DNA of 64,000 nt from Akebia trifoliata (GCA_017979445.1 CM030707.1:24124586-24188585), one strand, 5' to 3'; counted from the stretch's first letter, positions 1-10,846 are shown. Notes: generated by a model from the sequence alone, not told the origin. A program made the numbers and translations.

Positions 1-118
1 ATATCATGAAAAATGATCAGAAACATCCTAAAATTTTATCCCTAAGTCCCACTTTCAAGATTTTCTCAAAATTCTAATATTTATTTTTCCCCGAGATATG
101 AATCGAGAACTCGGGGTT

Positions 119-1140
119 TTACATTATGAATCAGCGTGACTTATTTTGTATGATTTCAAATCTTATTAAGGGTTGTTGAATGCACATGGATTATCAAATG
201 GGAAATCCAACACTATAAAAAAAATAATAAAATAAAAACATTTTGAATGAACTTGATCGAATCTGTTGAAAATGGAGAGCTACCGAACTCTCAAATTTAA
301 AAATAATATTCAACGGTGAAAATTAATATATTTTTTTTTATAGAAGGGAAACATAAAAAAATAAAGATCTACATGATTCCCAATTGTTATTGAGCTATAA
401 TGATTCATATGTTTTAATAAGATCTACAAGGTATTTTTGAACAACAAATTGTTAAAGTTCATTTCATAATTTGTAGTTACCTTTTAATATTTTAATTTGA
501 ATTCAAATCCTATTCTTAAATAGGCCAATCTATTAAATTATTTTATAATAAATTTGTAAAAATGAAAGTAAAAAATAAAAATAAAAATAAAAATTATAAT
601 GGCACTCTGGTTTAATTTTAGTTATTTATTTATTTTGATAAGTTAAATTCTAATAACAACCTAATTCTGCATTTTATATATGTATTTATGTCCCATTAAT
701 TAATTGATGTTTAGCTTATTGATAATAATAAAATAAAAAAAGTTACATTTCTACTAAAAAGAAAAGAAAAAATTAAAATGTTACCTATTCAATTTCTATG
801 TTTTTGTTATTTCCAAGTTATTGATTAAAATTTAATAATATTTTTTTAAGAAAAATTAAATAATGGAGACCAAAATACTACAAATATAAGTATAAATGAG
901 AATTGTAAAAGCGAAGAATGTGAATAAAATTGAAGGAATATACAAAATTAACAAAGCACATGTTTGAATTCTCAAAAAAAATAAAATAATAAAAAAAAAA
1001 ATCTATATGATTCTCACATTTACATTGTATTGTTTAGACGATGAGTATGTTATGCCTGGGTTTCGAAGAAAATATGAAAAGAAGATAAAGAAGAGGCAGA
1101 AAACAAGAAAAGATTAGGATTTTTTCTTGGACCCACAAGA
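119..1140. repeat. AT-rich dispersed repeat, copy 1
   Basis: This stretch matches 4319-5070 plus 5444-5690 almost base for base, and its middle (about 330-880) is one unit of the 558-bp repeat that is tandem at 42086-44321. Shared landmarks are AATCAGCGTGACTTATTT at the left, TAAGATCTACAAGGTAT in the middle and the segment around GAATTGTAAAAGCGAAG at the right. No reading frame of note is present. It is probably part of an old non-coding mobile element or duplicated intergenic DNA; I could not find its ends. Confidence 0.8.
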
Positions 1141-1318
1141 GAAGTAGCCTTTTCAAATTCTTTTCTCTTTTCAGTAGAAGAGGGAGAAAACAACAAAGGA
1201 CGAATAGCCTCTTCAAATTCTTTTCCTTTTCAATATGGGTCCCAAACCTTTAGAAAATGGTATCTGAAATTGTAATGATTTTGTAACTCAACAAAGAAAA
1301 TGTGTTGCTTTCTATTCA

Positions 1319-1485
1319 TCCCTAAGCTTATAATTGATTCAGACGCGTTTTTCTCCATCTCCATCTCCATCTCCATCTCCATCACTTCCTTCTCCTCTTA
1401 AGAGCAATATATAGAGAATACTAATTGGACCCACCCTTGTTGAGTATAGTTAGTGCGCCACATCATCTAAGAAAATGACGTTAAG
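1319..1485. repeat. Segment shared with 38126-38285
   Basis: About 160 bases starting at GCTTATAATTGATTCAG and ending at AAAATGACGTT recur at 38126-38285. In between lies a (CCATCT)n run, four units here and fewer in the other copy. The other copy forms the end of a Gln/Glu-rich open frame; here that frame is missing, so this is only a partial copy. The 1141-1318 stretch before it is AT-rich and holds nothing I recognise. Confidence 0.7.
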
Positions 1486-1570
1486 GTATTTAAGAACGTA
1501 CTTTAACTCAAAGGTTGAAAAGACATAAATACCCTTCATAACTCAAAGGTTGAAATGACATAAATACCCT

Positions 1571-2270
1571 TCATCTAATAATTAATATCTTACTATAAAA
1601 CCTAATCGATCTCTCTTTTTTGTTCAACCAAAATCCGACAACAACAATGACCATGATCGACGTCATTGACGACCCCTCTCTCTCTCTCTCACACACACAC
1701 GCACATACACACACAACAATGGAGAGAAGACACAAAAATCCTAGAAGAAGAGTCAAAGGACGAGATCTCTGAAAAAGGACGAAGCTTTCTTGTCGATCCA
1801 AATCTCCTGAGATGGGTTTGTTAGAATTGTTGTCACGCTCTTTGCATCGTTAGCATCGATTCTTACACTGAGATTCAATGGAGGAATACGATGAGAGAGA
1901 GAGAGAGAGAGGAATCCCTAACGTGATTTCTCTTCCACAAGAAAATGTTTGATATCGTATTTATATAGAGCAACTTTTAAAAATCCCTATTCTACTATAA
2001 TTAAAATCTAAAATTATTTAACCAACTTCTAATATACAATTTCTAAATTGACTTGGTTAATAAGATGGCACTGATGATTGGATGAGTGGCGTTACCTTTT
2101 TCTTTTTCACCCTTTATTTTAGAATAAATTATACTTTGACCCCTATGATTCGGTTTAATTCTATGTTCACACGTAACATTATTTTTTTTTTACGATTGCA
2201 CGTACCTCGCCTATCACCAACGTTGGCATGTTATTCTACTATTCTACCCTTTTAATTTATCATTTCTTTA
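1571..2270. repeat. Microsatellite-bearing dispersed segment
   Basis: Holds a (CT)n/(CA)n run near 1675-1711 and a (GA)n run near 1891-1911. The part from about 1875 (GGAGGAATACG) to 2300 recurs at 34133-34550, and its first 150 bases again at 41473-41615. About 1830-1870 also resembles 38925-38985. It reads like 5' untranslated DNA of a duplicated gene (long CT/GA runs), but no coding sequence can be tied to it. Confidence 0.6.
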
Positions 2271-2393
2271 GAGAGCTTCTATTGCCACACCAACTTTTGC
2301 TAAAGGCACACCAAGATGTATTCTAAGTCGATTTACAATTTTACATATGAATTAGAGTGGCGTTTGCAAAAGTTTGTGTGGCAATAGAATCTC
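2271..2393. mobile_element. Short hairpin (MITE-like) element
   Basis: The two ends are inverted copies of each other: GAGAGCTTCTATTGCCACAC on the left and GTGTGGCAATAGAATCTC on the right, giving arms of about 30 bases and a 123-base foldback. A half copy is at 34507-34550. No coding capacity. Target duplication is not clear. Confidence 0.65.
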
Positions 2394-3200
2394 ATTTTTT
2401 TATTATAAAAGATTTTTTTTTATATAAAAAAAATGAAATTGTCTCTGTTATTCTCAAACTCATACGGATTTTTATTTTTTATTTTTATTTTATAGAAAGA
2501 GATATTTAAAAGTGAATGACATGGTCGTTATAAAGAACAAAAAACCATCTTTTAACTGTTTGATGGAGAGCAAGCTGAGGAAAGGGTAGGGCTGTAACTT
2601 GGGTGGGCCAAACCCGAATCCAGTGGGTTCAATCCGACCTTGGGTCAGGTTTGGGCATAGTAAGCTAGGGTTCGGACCGGGTTTGGGAAATAAATTTGAC
2701 AGAACTAAGTCAGGTTGGGTTCGGCCGTTCAGGCATAAACATCGGGTTGCTCGAACCCTAACTTAATACGGTTATAAATTGAGTATTGGATCAAATAACC
2801 CTTAAAAATTTAAAACAAAGTTTTTATTTGATGTGATAACAGCATATGAGTAAAAAATGTGGCTGCATGACATTAAGTTAAAAAAATTTATGGAGAAAGG
2901 GTGGGGGGGAAAAACACATACAAGTTCCTTCCCATATTTTTATGGAGAGCTGCTATTAGCGCACCAATTTTTACTCATTACACCCCCCAATTTCTTAAAT
3001 TATTTATCACACTCCAATTACATATTAAACCACACTCTCCAAACATTACAAAGGTTTTGCTCAAATTATAATCTGCACATTACAAAACATTATAACACTG
3101 ATTCAAATAATTCCGATAGTTGTTTACATTTATAATTAGGCTCATGTAAAATCCTAAATCAAAAATGATATCTAGCAAAAAAAAAACAAAGAGAGAGAGA
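2394..3200. other. No gene seen; AT-rich intergenic DNA
   Basis: Contains a stretch about 2587-2800 rich in GGGTTCGG/GGGTTGG-type motifs, common in plant non-autonomous DNA elements, and at 2944-3010 a half copy of the next hairpin family (AGCTGCTATTAGCGCACC). No supported gene. Confidence 0.5.
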
Positions 3201-3201
3201 A

Positions 3202-3313
3202 AGAGAGCTTCTATTGGCACCCCAACTTTTACATATTTTGAAACGTCCACTTATTTTCTTTATTTTAATTGGGGTGTAATAAGTGTAAGTTGGGGTGCCA
3301 ATGGCAGCTCTCT
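3202..3313. mobile_element. Short hairpin (MITE-like) element
   Basis: Inverted ends AGAGAGCTTCTATTGGCACC and GGTGCCAATGGCAGCTCTCT enclose a 112-base palindrome. The end sequence resembles the element at 2271-2393 (GAGAGCTTCTATTG...), so the two are members of one family with different loops. Confidence 0.65.
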
Positions 3314-4318
3314 TTTTATGGGACATCAAGCTGAAGCCTAACTTATATTCTTAAGTTAAGCCCAGTCCAGTTAATTGGGCTTACAAATGTATCTAAAGCC
3401 TGGGTCAAGTCTAGTCAGGCTTCAAAGCCCAATGAATCAGCCCATCAATACCATTAGTTAGATTTGAACAAAATACCTTTAATTTACCTAAGATTCTCTT
3501 TCCATCTCAACGGGAGACAACATCTCTCTTTCGTTTTCCATTAATTCATTACGTTTATATATGTATAGAGAAAAGGGAAAATCACTTAACCTTGAGATCA
3601 ACTATTCAAATAGTTGAGATTGAAAATTTGAATTGTTGATCTCAACAATTCATGTTCAAATGTTGAGATCAATGATTTATCGATTATTTTAAAAGTTCGA
3701 TTCGATAATTTGATTCTTCAATCTATACAATTCATGTCCAATCATCTAGATTGAAGAGTTAAAATCATTGACATGGATGATTTTAAAAGGTCAATCTCAA
3801 TGATTGGCTCAAAGGTCGATCTAACGATTTGTCTATCTTGACAATTTGAATCATTGATCTCAACTATTGAAAAGGGTGAGGGGGCATTAATTGGTAAAAA
3901 GTTTATTAATAGGACTATTGAGTTATTTGAAAAAACTATAGGGTATTTAAATAGAAAACACTCCTTGAGTGTTCATTAAGTAATTTTCCTTAGTTGTCTT
4001 TACATATTTGTAATGTGTTATATTGGCTAACTCCCTTGGAAATATGATAATGGAGATCCACTTCTACCTGATTTAATTTTAATTCTAGATCTAGGTTTGA
4101 TGAAACCATGATATTTTTGTTAATTACACATACTTGCATGTTTTTTTTTATTATAAAGAAGTTGAAGATCTGAGTCCTAATTGTACCCAAACTATAATCC
4201 TACCACAGTTTTGTTGTTTTACATTCTTATCTTAGAGATATTTACAGGGCAGACCTATCTCTTACAATTTTATTATAAAAACTCCCGTACTTTATCAAGT
4301 TTGTTACTCTCACAAACC
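3314..4318. other. No gene seen; self-complementary stretch at 3590-3880
   Basis: Between about 3590 and 3880 the words GATCTCAAC and GTTGAGATC alternate several times, so the stretch can fold on itself and may be a decayed foldback element. The rest is AT-rich and holds no supported gene. Confidence 0.45.
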
Positions 4319-5690
4319 TTACTTTATGAATCAGCGTGACTTATTTGTATGATTTCAAATCTTATTAAGGGTTGTTGAGCGCACATGGATTATCAAATGG
4401 GAAGTCCAACACTTTAAAAAAAAAAAAAAAACATTTTGAATGAACTTGATCAAATCTATTGAAAATGGAGGGCTACCGAACTCTCAAATTTAAAAATAAT
4501 ATTCAACAGTGAAAATTAATATTTTTCTAGAAAGAAAAAATAAAGATTTGCATGATTCCCAAGCGTTATTGAGCTATATTGATTCATATGTTTTAATAAG
4601 ATCTACAAGGTATTTGTGAACAACAAAATGATGAAGTTCATTTCATAATTTGTATTACCTTTTAATATTTTAATTTGAATTCAAATCCTATTCTTAAATA
4701 GGCCAATCTATTAAATTATTTTATAATAAATTTGTAAAAATGAAAGTAAAAAAATAAAAATTGTAATGTCACTCTTGTTTAACTTTATTTATTTATTTAT
4801 TTATTTTGATAAGTTAAATTCTAATAACCACCTAATTCTGCATTTTATATATGTATTTATGTCCCATTAGTTAATTGATGTTTAGCTTACTGATAAAATC
4901 CAAAAACAAAAATAAAAGTTAAATTTCTAAAAAAAAACAGAAAAGGAAAAATTAAAATGTTATCTAGTCAATTTCTATGTTTTTGTTATTTCCAAGTTAT
5001 TGATTAAAATTTAATAATATTTTTTTTAAGAAAAATTAAATAAAGGAGGCCAAAAGACTAAAAATATAAGTATAAATGAGGGGAGGCGTTCACCAACAAA
5101 CATTTTGGCAAAACATTTTTCAAAACATGGGTTAGAGGTCTTGGAATGGGCTGATTTTTGGTGAGGATGTTCTCTACGGTGAGGAGATCATCCTCGCCAA
5201 AAATCAGCTCATTCCAAAACTTCTAGCCCCAGTTTACAAGTTGAAAAATCGTGGACCGTCCATTTTTTGTAAATCAGTTTTGATGGGGTTAGAAGTTTTG
5301 GAATGGACTAATTTTTGGTGATGATGATCTCCTCACCGTAGAGATCATCGTCACCAAAAATCAGCTCATTCCAAAACCTCTAACCCATGTTTTGAAAAAT
5401 GTTTTGCCAAAATGTTTGTTGCTGAACATTTCCCATAAATGAGAATTGTAAAAAGGAAGAATGTGGATAAAATTGAAGGAATACACTAAGTTAACAAATC
5501 ACATGTTTGAGTTCTCAAAAAAAAAAAAAAAAATTTGAAAAAGAAAAGAAAGAAATAAATAAATCTATAAAATTCTCACGACTATGTTGTATAGATTAGT
5601 TGGTCTAGGCCAATGAGTATGTTATGCCCAGGTTTCAAAGAAAATATGAAAAGAAGATAAAGAAGAGGGAGAAAACAAGAAAGGATTAGG
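4319..5690. repeat. AT-rich dispersed repeat, copy 2 (interrupted)
   Basis: Second copy of the segment at 119-1140, with the same landmarks in the same order. It is interrupted by a foldback element at 5081-5434 that is absent from copy 1. The right part (5444-5690) also matches 44340-44590, tying this locus to the right arm of the large duplication. Confidence 0.8.
5081..5434. mobile_element. Foldback element A with 9-bp target duplication
   Basis: A 354-base element with nearly identical inverted ends (left GGGAGGCGTTCACCAACAAA, right TTTGTTGCTGAACATTTCCC) that continue as imperfect complement for about 60 bases. Inside are two palindromes built on GGAATGGGCTGATTTTTGG and its complement. 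It is flanked by ATAAATGAG at 5072-5080 and 5435-5443. The uninterrupted paralogue near 888-900 has that nonamer once. A 9-base duplication with long inverted ends is the pattern of Mutator-like elements; assignment to that superfamily is inference. No coding capacity. Confidence 0.85.
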
Positions 5691-5704
5691 GATTTTTCTT
5701 GGAG

Positions 5705-5880
5705 GTTTCTATTGTGTTCAAGAGTCAGATTTTGTAATCTTCTTGTTGATATTCCATCATGTTCAAGAATAGAAAGCACTTTGTGGGGAGATCTTGTTTG
5801 TAGTTTTCCCCTATCATATTAGGGGAGTTTTTTCACGTAAATAATTTGGTCTTGTGTGGCTTTTTTACTATGTGTTTGGC
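5705..5880 (+). repeat. Possible Copia LTR fragment
   Basis: Contains GTAGTTTTCCCCTATC, then AGGGGAGTTTTTTCACGT, then a GT-rich stretch, an arrangement resembling the R/U5 part of Copia LTRs. No flanking LTR or coding sequence is visible. The paralogous right arm (about 44590) lacks this piece, so it is an insertion here or a deletion there. Confidence 0.3.
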
Positions 5881-5932
5881 TAATTGCCTCACAGTCTTCT
5901 TTATCTATATATATATATATATATATATATAT

Positions 5933-6293
5933 GGGAAATGTTCAGCAACAAACATTTTGACAAACATTTTTGAAAATATGGGTTACAGGTTTTGGAATGG
6001 GCTGATTTTTGGTGAGGATGATCTCTACAGGGAATAGATCATCATCACCAAAAATCAGCCCATTCCAAAACTTCTAACCCATCAAAAATGGTTTACAAAA
6101 AATGGACAGTTCACAATTTTTCAACCTGTTAACATGGGGCTAGAAGTTTTGGAATGGGCTGATTTTTGATAAGGATGATCTCCTCACCGTAGAGATCATC
6201 CTCACCAAAAATCAGCCCATTCCAAAACCTCTAACCCATGTTTTGAAAAATGTTTTGCCAAAATGTTTGTCAAAATGTTTGTTGCTGAAAGGG

Positions 6294-6297
<4 letters not shown>
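5933..6297. mobile_element. Foldback element B
   Basis: Starts GGGAAATGTTCAGCAACAAA and ends with the complement (TTTGTTGCTGAAAGGGACCC), flanked on both sides by long TA runs (5906-5932 and 6298-6344). Same two-palindrome interior as element A. Because the flanks are pure TA, a target duplication cannot be measured. Confidence 0.8.

Positions 6298-6344
<47 letters not shown>
6298..6344. repeat. (TA)n microsatellite between elements B and C
   Basis: About 47 bases of uninterrupted alternating T and A. It separates two same-family elements and has the same sequence as the target in which the whole cluster lies. Open frames with Tyr-Ile runs across it are artefacts of the repeat. Confidence 0.9.
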
Positions 6345-6346
<2 letters not shown>

Positions 6347-6692
6347 GAAATGTTCAGCAACAAACATTTTGACAAACATTTTGGTAAAATATTTTTCAAA
6401 ACATAGGTTAGAGGTTTTAGAATGGGCTGATTTTTGGTGAGGATGATCTCCTCATCCTCACCAAAAATCAGCCCATTCCAAAACTTATAGCCCCAATTTA
6501 CAAGTTGAAAAAATGTGGACCGTCCATTTTTTGTAAATCATTTTTGATGGGGTTAGAAGTTTTGGAATGGGCTGATTTTTGGTGAGGATGATCTCTACCT
6601 AGAGATCATCCTCACCAAAAATCAGCCCATTCCAAAACCTCTAACCCATGTTTTGAAAAATGTTTTGCCAAAATGTTTGTTGCTGAACGGAC
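6345..6692. mobile_element. Foldback element C
   Basis: Begins GGGAAATGTTCAGCAACAAA and ends TTTGTTGCTGAACGGACC, with the same double-palindrome interior as A and B. Flanked by TA runs. Closest to B in end sequence. Confidence 0.8.
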
Positions 6693-6703
6693 CTATATAT
6701 ATA

Positions 6704-7090
6704 TGCATATGTAAAACATTGTTCTTCCAAAATATGGGTTAGAGGTTTTGGATTGAACTGATTTTTTGCGAGGATGGTCATTATGATGAGAAGATCATCC
6801 TCACAAAAAATCAGCTCAATCTGAAACTTCTAAATCCATCAAAAGTGATTTACAAATTATTGACAAAAATTAATAAAAAATTGACGGTCCACATTCTAAA
6901 TCACTTTTAATGGGGTTAGAAGTTTCAAATTGAACTAATTTTTTTTTTCCGGATGATTTTCCCATCATAGAGATCATCCTCACAAAAAATCAATTCAATC
7001 CGAAACTTCTAACCCATATTTTAAAATTTTATTAATGTTGCATTGTTTTTACATATGCTTTTTCATATGTCCCCTTGATCCTGACCCTAT
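6704..7090. mobile_element. Foldback element D (left end truncated)
   Basis: Interior again has two copies of the palindromic core (here GGATTGAACTGATTTTTT and its complement). The right end reads CATATGTCCCCTTGATCC then TGACCC; the left lacks the matching outer 30 bases, so the element is cut short there. It shares its ends with element H rather than with A-C. Confidence 0.65.
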
Positions 7091-7100
7091 GTATATATAT

Positions 7101-7470
7101 GGGTAAGGATCCGTAGACACATAAAACTACTCATAAAGTTACAATATTTTTGTCTTATATGGGAAAAAAGGTTTGGAATAGACTGATGTTTTGTGAGGAT
7201 GATCTCTATTGTGAGGGGATCATCCTTGCAAAAAATCAGCCCATTCCAAAACTTCTAACCAAATCAAAAGTGATTTACAAAAAATGAACGATCCAAAATT
7301 CTTCAACTTGTAAACATGGGGCTAGAAGTTTCTGAATAAGCTGATTTTTTGCAAGGATAATCTCTTCACCATATATATCATCCTCACAAAAAATCAGCCC
7401 ATTCCGAACCTTTTTGCCCATATAAGACAAAACACGTTGTAGCTTTATGTGTATACGGATCATGATTCTA
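7101..7470. mobile_element. Foldback element E
   Basis: Left end GGGTAAGGATCCGTAGACAC and right end GTGTATACGGATCATGATT are inverted copies with differences; inside are GTTTTGTCTTATATGGG-type arms and two palindromic cores. Lies between TATATATAT tracts. Its termini differ from A-C, its core does not. Confidence 0.7.
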
Positions 7471-7478
7471 TATATATA

Positions 7479-7852
7479 GGGTGGTGTTCTTTTGACAAAA
7501 TCCTAGACAAAACATTTTGTCTTATATGAGTTAAAATTTTTGGAATGGGTGAATTTTTTGTGAGGATGATCTCTATGATGAGAAAATCATCCTTACAAAA
7601 AATCAGCAAGTTTTGAAAATTTTAACCCTAGTTTATAAGATGAAGAATCGTGAACCGTCAATTTTTACTGTTAGTTTGTAACCACTTTTCATGGGGTTAA
7701 AAGTTTTAGAATTTGTTGATTTTTTGTGAGGATGATTTACCGACTATAGAGATCATCCTCACAAAAAATCATTCCATTTTGAAACTTTTTAGTCATATAA
7801 GACAAAACTTTATCTAGATGTTGACTAGGATTTTGGTTGTTGATCCCTTCCC
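7479..7852. mobile_element. Foldback element F
   Basis: Left end GGGTGGTGTTCTTTTGAC, right end GTTGTTGATCCCTTCCC; the arms share CAAAATCCTAG and its complement. Two palindromic cores inside. Flanked by TATATA. More diverged than B, C and G. Confidence 0.65.
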
Positions 7853-8028
7853 ATATATATATGTATCAACTTAATTAAGTTGAGATATTAGAGCACGTGC
7901 TCTATTTTCTCACGTTTTAAATCATGACCATTGGATCATCTTTTAATTCGACGACTGTTACATTTTATAAAGATATGAGTAGATATATGCATACATGGAA
8001 CGCGACCCATATATATATATATATATAT
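7853..8028. other. Spacer with orphan right end of another foldback element
   Basis: The 145 bases after element F do not match the family. They end in GGAACGCGACCCATATATA (about 7996-8014), which resembles the right terminus of the family (GAACGGGACCCATATATA) without a matching left part, so it may be what remains of a deleted element. Confidence 0.4.
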
Positions 8029-8409
8029 GGAAATGTTCAGCACCCTAAGTTTTACCACACACTTTAACAAATGTTTTTTGTCCTACATGGGTTAGAAGTT
8101 TTGGAATGGGCTGATTTTTGGTGAGGATGATCTCTATGATTAGAAGATCATCCTCCCCAAAAATCAACCCATTCCGAAATGTTTAGCCCCATGTTTACAC
8201 GTTGAAAAATCGTGGACCATCCATTTTTTGTAAATCATTTTTGATGGGGTTAGAAGTTTTGGAATGAGCTGATTTTTGATGAGGATGATCTCCTCACCAT
8301 AGAGATCATCCTCACCAAAAATCAGCCCATTCCAAAACTTCTAACCCATGTAAGACAAAACACATTTGTTAAAGTGTGTGATAAAGCTTAGGGTGTTGAA
8401 CGGGACCCA
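8029..8409. mobile_element. Foldback element G
   Basis: Left end GGAAATGTTCAGCACCCTAA, right end TTAGGGTGTTGAACGGGACC. Its arms carry CACACTTTAACAAATG and the complement. Two palindromic cores inside, flanked by TA runs. The outer GGAAATGTTCAGCA is shared with B and C, the inner arm is not. Confidence 0.8.
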
Positions 8410-8419
8410 TATATATATA

Positions 8420-8820
8420 GGGCGGTTCAAGGGCCATATGAAAAAACTTTCGTTTTTCAAAATAAGAGTTAGAGGTTTTGGATTGAGCTGATTTTTTGCA
8501 AGGATGGTCACTATGATGAAAAGATCATCCTCACAAAAAATCAGCTCAATCAGAAATTTCTAAATCCATCAAAAGTGATTTACAAATTAGTGATAAAAAT
8601 TGGTAAAAAATTGACGGTCCACATTCTAAATCACTTTTAATGGAGTTAGAAGTTTCAGATTGGGCTGATTTTTTTTTTTTTTTTTGGATGATTTTCCCAT
8701 CATAGAGATCATCCTCACAAAAAATCAGCTCAATCCAAAATTTCTAACCCATATTTTAAAATTTTATTAAAAACGAAAGTTTTTACATATGTTTTCTCAT
8801 ATGGCCCTTGAACCTGACCC
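8420..8820. mobile_element. Foldback element H
   Basis: Left end GGGCGGTTCAAGGGCCATAT, right end ATATGGCCCTTGAACCTGAC. Long arms include ACTTTCGTTTTT and its complement. Two palindromic cores inside, TA runs on both sides. A short relative with AAGGGACAAAC ends lies at 34890-35053. Confidence 0.8.
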
Positions 8821-8845
8821 TATATATATATATATTTCCTTTTTC

Positions 8846-8915
8846 AGAGGTAAGTTGGACTTGAACTCATGACCTCAAAGCTGTTTTGCATTATGTCAAA
8901 CCACAGAGCTAGCAC
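8846..8915 (-). repeat. tRNA-like SINE head (putative)
   Basis: Read on the minus strand, TAGCTCTGTGG (near 8902-8912) resembles a pol III A box and GAGTTCAAGTCC (near 8856-8867) a B box, about 35 bases apart as in tRNA-derived SINEs. The same sequence is at 44671-44738 within the duplicated arm. The 3' tail would run into the T/A-rich stretch to the left. It does not form a good tRNA gene. Confidence 0.4.
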
Positions 8916-9029
8916 AATTTTATGGTTTAGCTTGGTAATAGGTTTTTTTTTTCTTCTTCTATTTAGTTGATTGTCGCTACACATAGACATAGTAGATAAG
9001 TTTCTTATCGTTCGTCAACAATATAGGTT

Positions 9030-9512
9030 TATATGATTTAATAAGATTTACAAGATATTGTGAACAATTTTCATTTTGAATTTTTGTAGTCAATAAAATG
9101 TTACTATTTATTTCACTAGTTGTAGCCACCTTTTAAATTTCAGTTTAAATATAATTCCTATTTTCAAATAATCCAATCTATCAAGATATCTCTAGTGTAA
9201 ATTAAAAAAAATTATATGTAAAAAACAAATAAATTTTGATATCTCTCGTTTTGTTTACTTTTTTCTTTTGATCTTATAATTTTTTTTTATTTTAAATATT
9301 TGTGTCCCATTAGCTCATTAATGTTTATTTTCTTTAATAAATTCACAAACTAAAAACAGCAAGACTGAATTTTTATAAAAATGATTAATTGCGATAGACA
9401 CCATTATCAAGTAAATTTTGATAATTATCTTATTTTTAGTTTGTTATTTCCAAGTTATTAATTAAAGTTTAATAATATTTTAGGAAAAATAGCAGGCAAA
9501 GGCTAATAATAC
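9030..9512. repeat. Diverged relative of the AT-rich 558-bp repeat
   Basis: Same word order as the 558-bp unit (ATATGATTTAATAAGATTTACAAGATAT..., then TGTGTCCCATTAGCTCATTAATG, then a TTATTTCCAAGTTATT block) but clearly diverged. Matching copies lie at 44840-45340 and 35060-35505. Confidence 0.7.
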
Positions 9513-9873
9513 AAAAATCAAGGGGTAATGTAATAAGTTTTAGAAAAGAGTCATGGTCCATTGACTCCTAAGAATGACTCATGAAAAAAAAAAATGAAAA
9601 AACACATGATCCCAATCCTTTAAATGCAAAATCCAATAGTTGAGATTTATCTTCGAGATAAGTGTCTTCGAGATTCATGTTATCAAGATAGTCATAAATC
9701 TTAACCATTGGATTTTGTGTTTATAGGGTTGCCATCATTTTCTTTTTTTTTCATAATTCATTCTTATGAGTCAATGGATCCCAATCTTTTAGAAAAATGG
9801 TATCTAAAAGTATAATGATTTTGTAACTCAACATGGTAGGGTGACTCAAAAATTCAACTGACGTGTACCATGC

Positions 9874-9968
9874 AAGAATTGTAGAGTTTTTCCTTTGGGA
9901 TACACAACTGCACATCCCCATAAAACATGTGTAGTTTTGTATCCCGAGGGAAAAAATCTACGATTCTT
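9874..9968. mobile_element. 95-base hairpin element
   Basis: AAGAATTGTAGAGTTTTTCC pairs with GGAAAAAATCTACGATTCTT over about 40 bases per arm. The duplicate is at 47395-47489 and a decayed one at about 36983-37078. It looks like a very short MITE; no target duplication is evident. Confidence 0.6.
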
Positions 9969-10717
9969 ACACCTACAAAACACTACCTACCTTCTTGACC
10001 CTGGTCTTTTTCAACTGATTAATGAAAAAATGAGCTTATTGTTCTCATATTTAACATAATATCTTCAACCTCTTTAGTAAAATATCTTATTCTAGTTTTC
10101 AACGTCAATATTAACGTACTTTAACCTTCAAATCTTAAAAGATAATATAGGATTTGTGGAATAATAATATATTATAATAAAAGATTATAATTTTTTTTTT
10201 TTTTTTTTATTGTACTAGTTGACTCATCCGAGACAATTGGATCGCTTCCATAGACGAGATGAGATGTCGAACTAAGCTTTGAAACATGACTCCAATTCAC
10301 AAATAATAAATATTATTCTTTAAGCAATTGAAAATTATTAATGAAAAAACATTAAAACCATTGGAATCGGCCAATGGAACATCATCTAGATGTTAAATCT
10401 AATCAGTTACATTTAGGAGTTTATTGACCGTCCATTTTCAAACACTTGATTAGACAAAAAAAAAAAAAAAAACAAATTTTTTTTTCGATTTTTTTTTTCA
10501 AATCTGATTTAAAACATGAGTTGAAGAGGACTGAATTGTTATTTTTGTTAAGTCTGATGATTTATGGACTGTAGAACAAGAGCTATAGAGAGTAGTAGTT
10601 CCAACGAGATACAGATAATCTACTCCCGAAGAAAACACCTTATTACCTAGTTGAGAGAGAAGAATAATATAGTTAGCTAATCTTTCGAAGAAGGAAAATG
10701 ATGGAATGACACAACCG

Positions 10718-10846
10718 GAGACACAAAGGTGACAAAAATGATGTGGTGGCACACACATAACCGTAGATTCTTTTTACTCGTATCTCGTGGAAAAGCATCA
10801 AGGGTAATGTACTCGACACTACATCATTTTGTCACCTTTGTGTCTC
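10718..10846. mobile_element. 129-base hairpin element
   Basis: GAGACACAAAGGTGACAAAA pairs with TTTTGTCACCTTTGTGTCTC almost perfectly, enclosing a CATAACCGTAGAT...ACTCGTATCTCG loop shared with the 160-base hairpin family. Duplicate at 48226-48354. Confidence 0.7.

Noticed and set aside
6202..6440. Frames with long Tyr-Ile runs on both strands
   Set aside because: They are translations of the (TA)n tract and of foldback arms.
8846..8915. A tRNA gene
   Set aside because: A- and B-box-like words are present, but the acceptor and anticodon stems do not pair, and the duplicate copy is equally degenerate.
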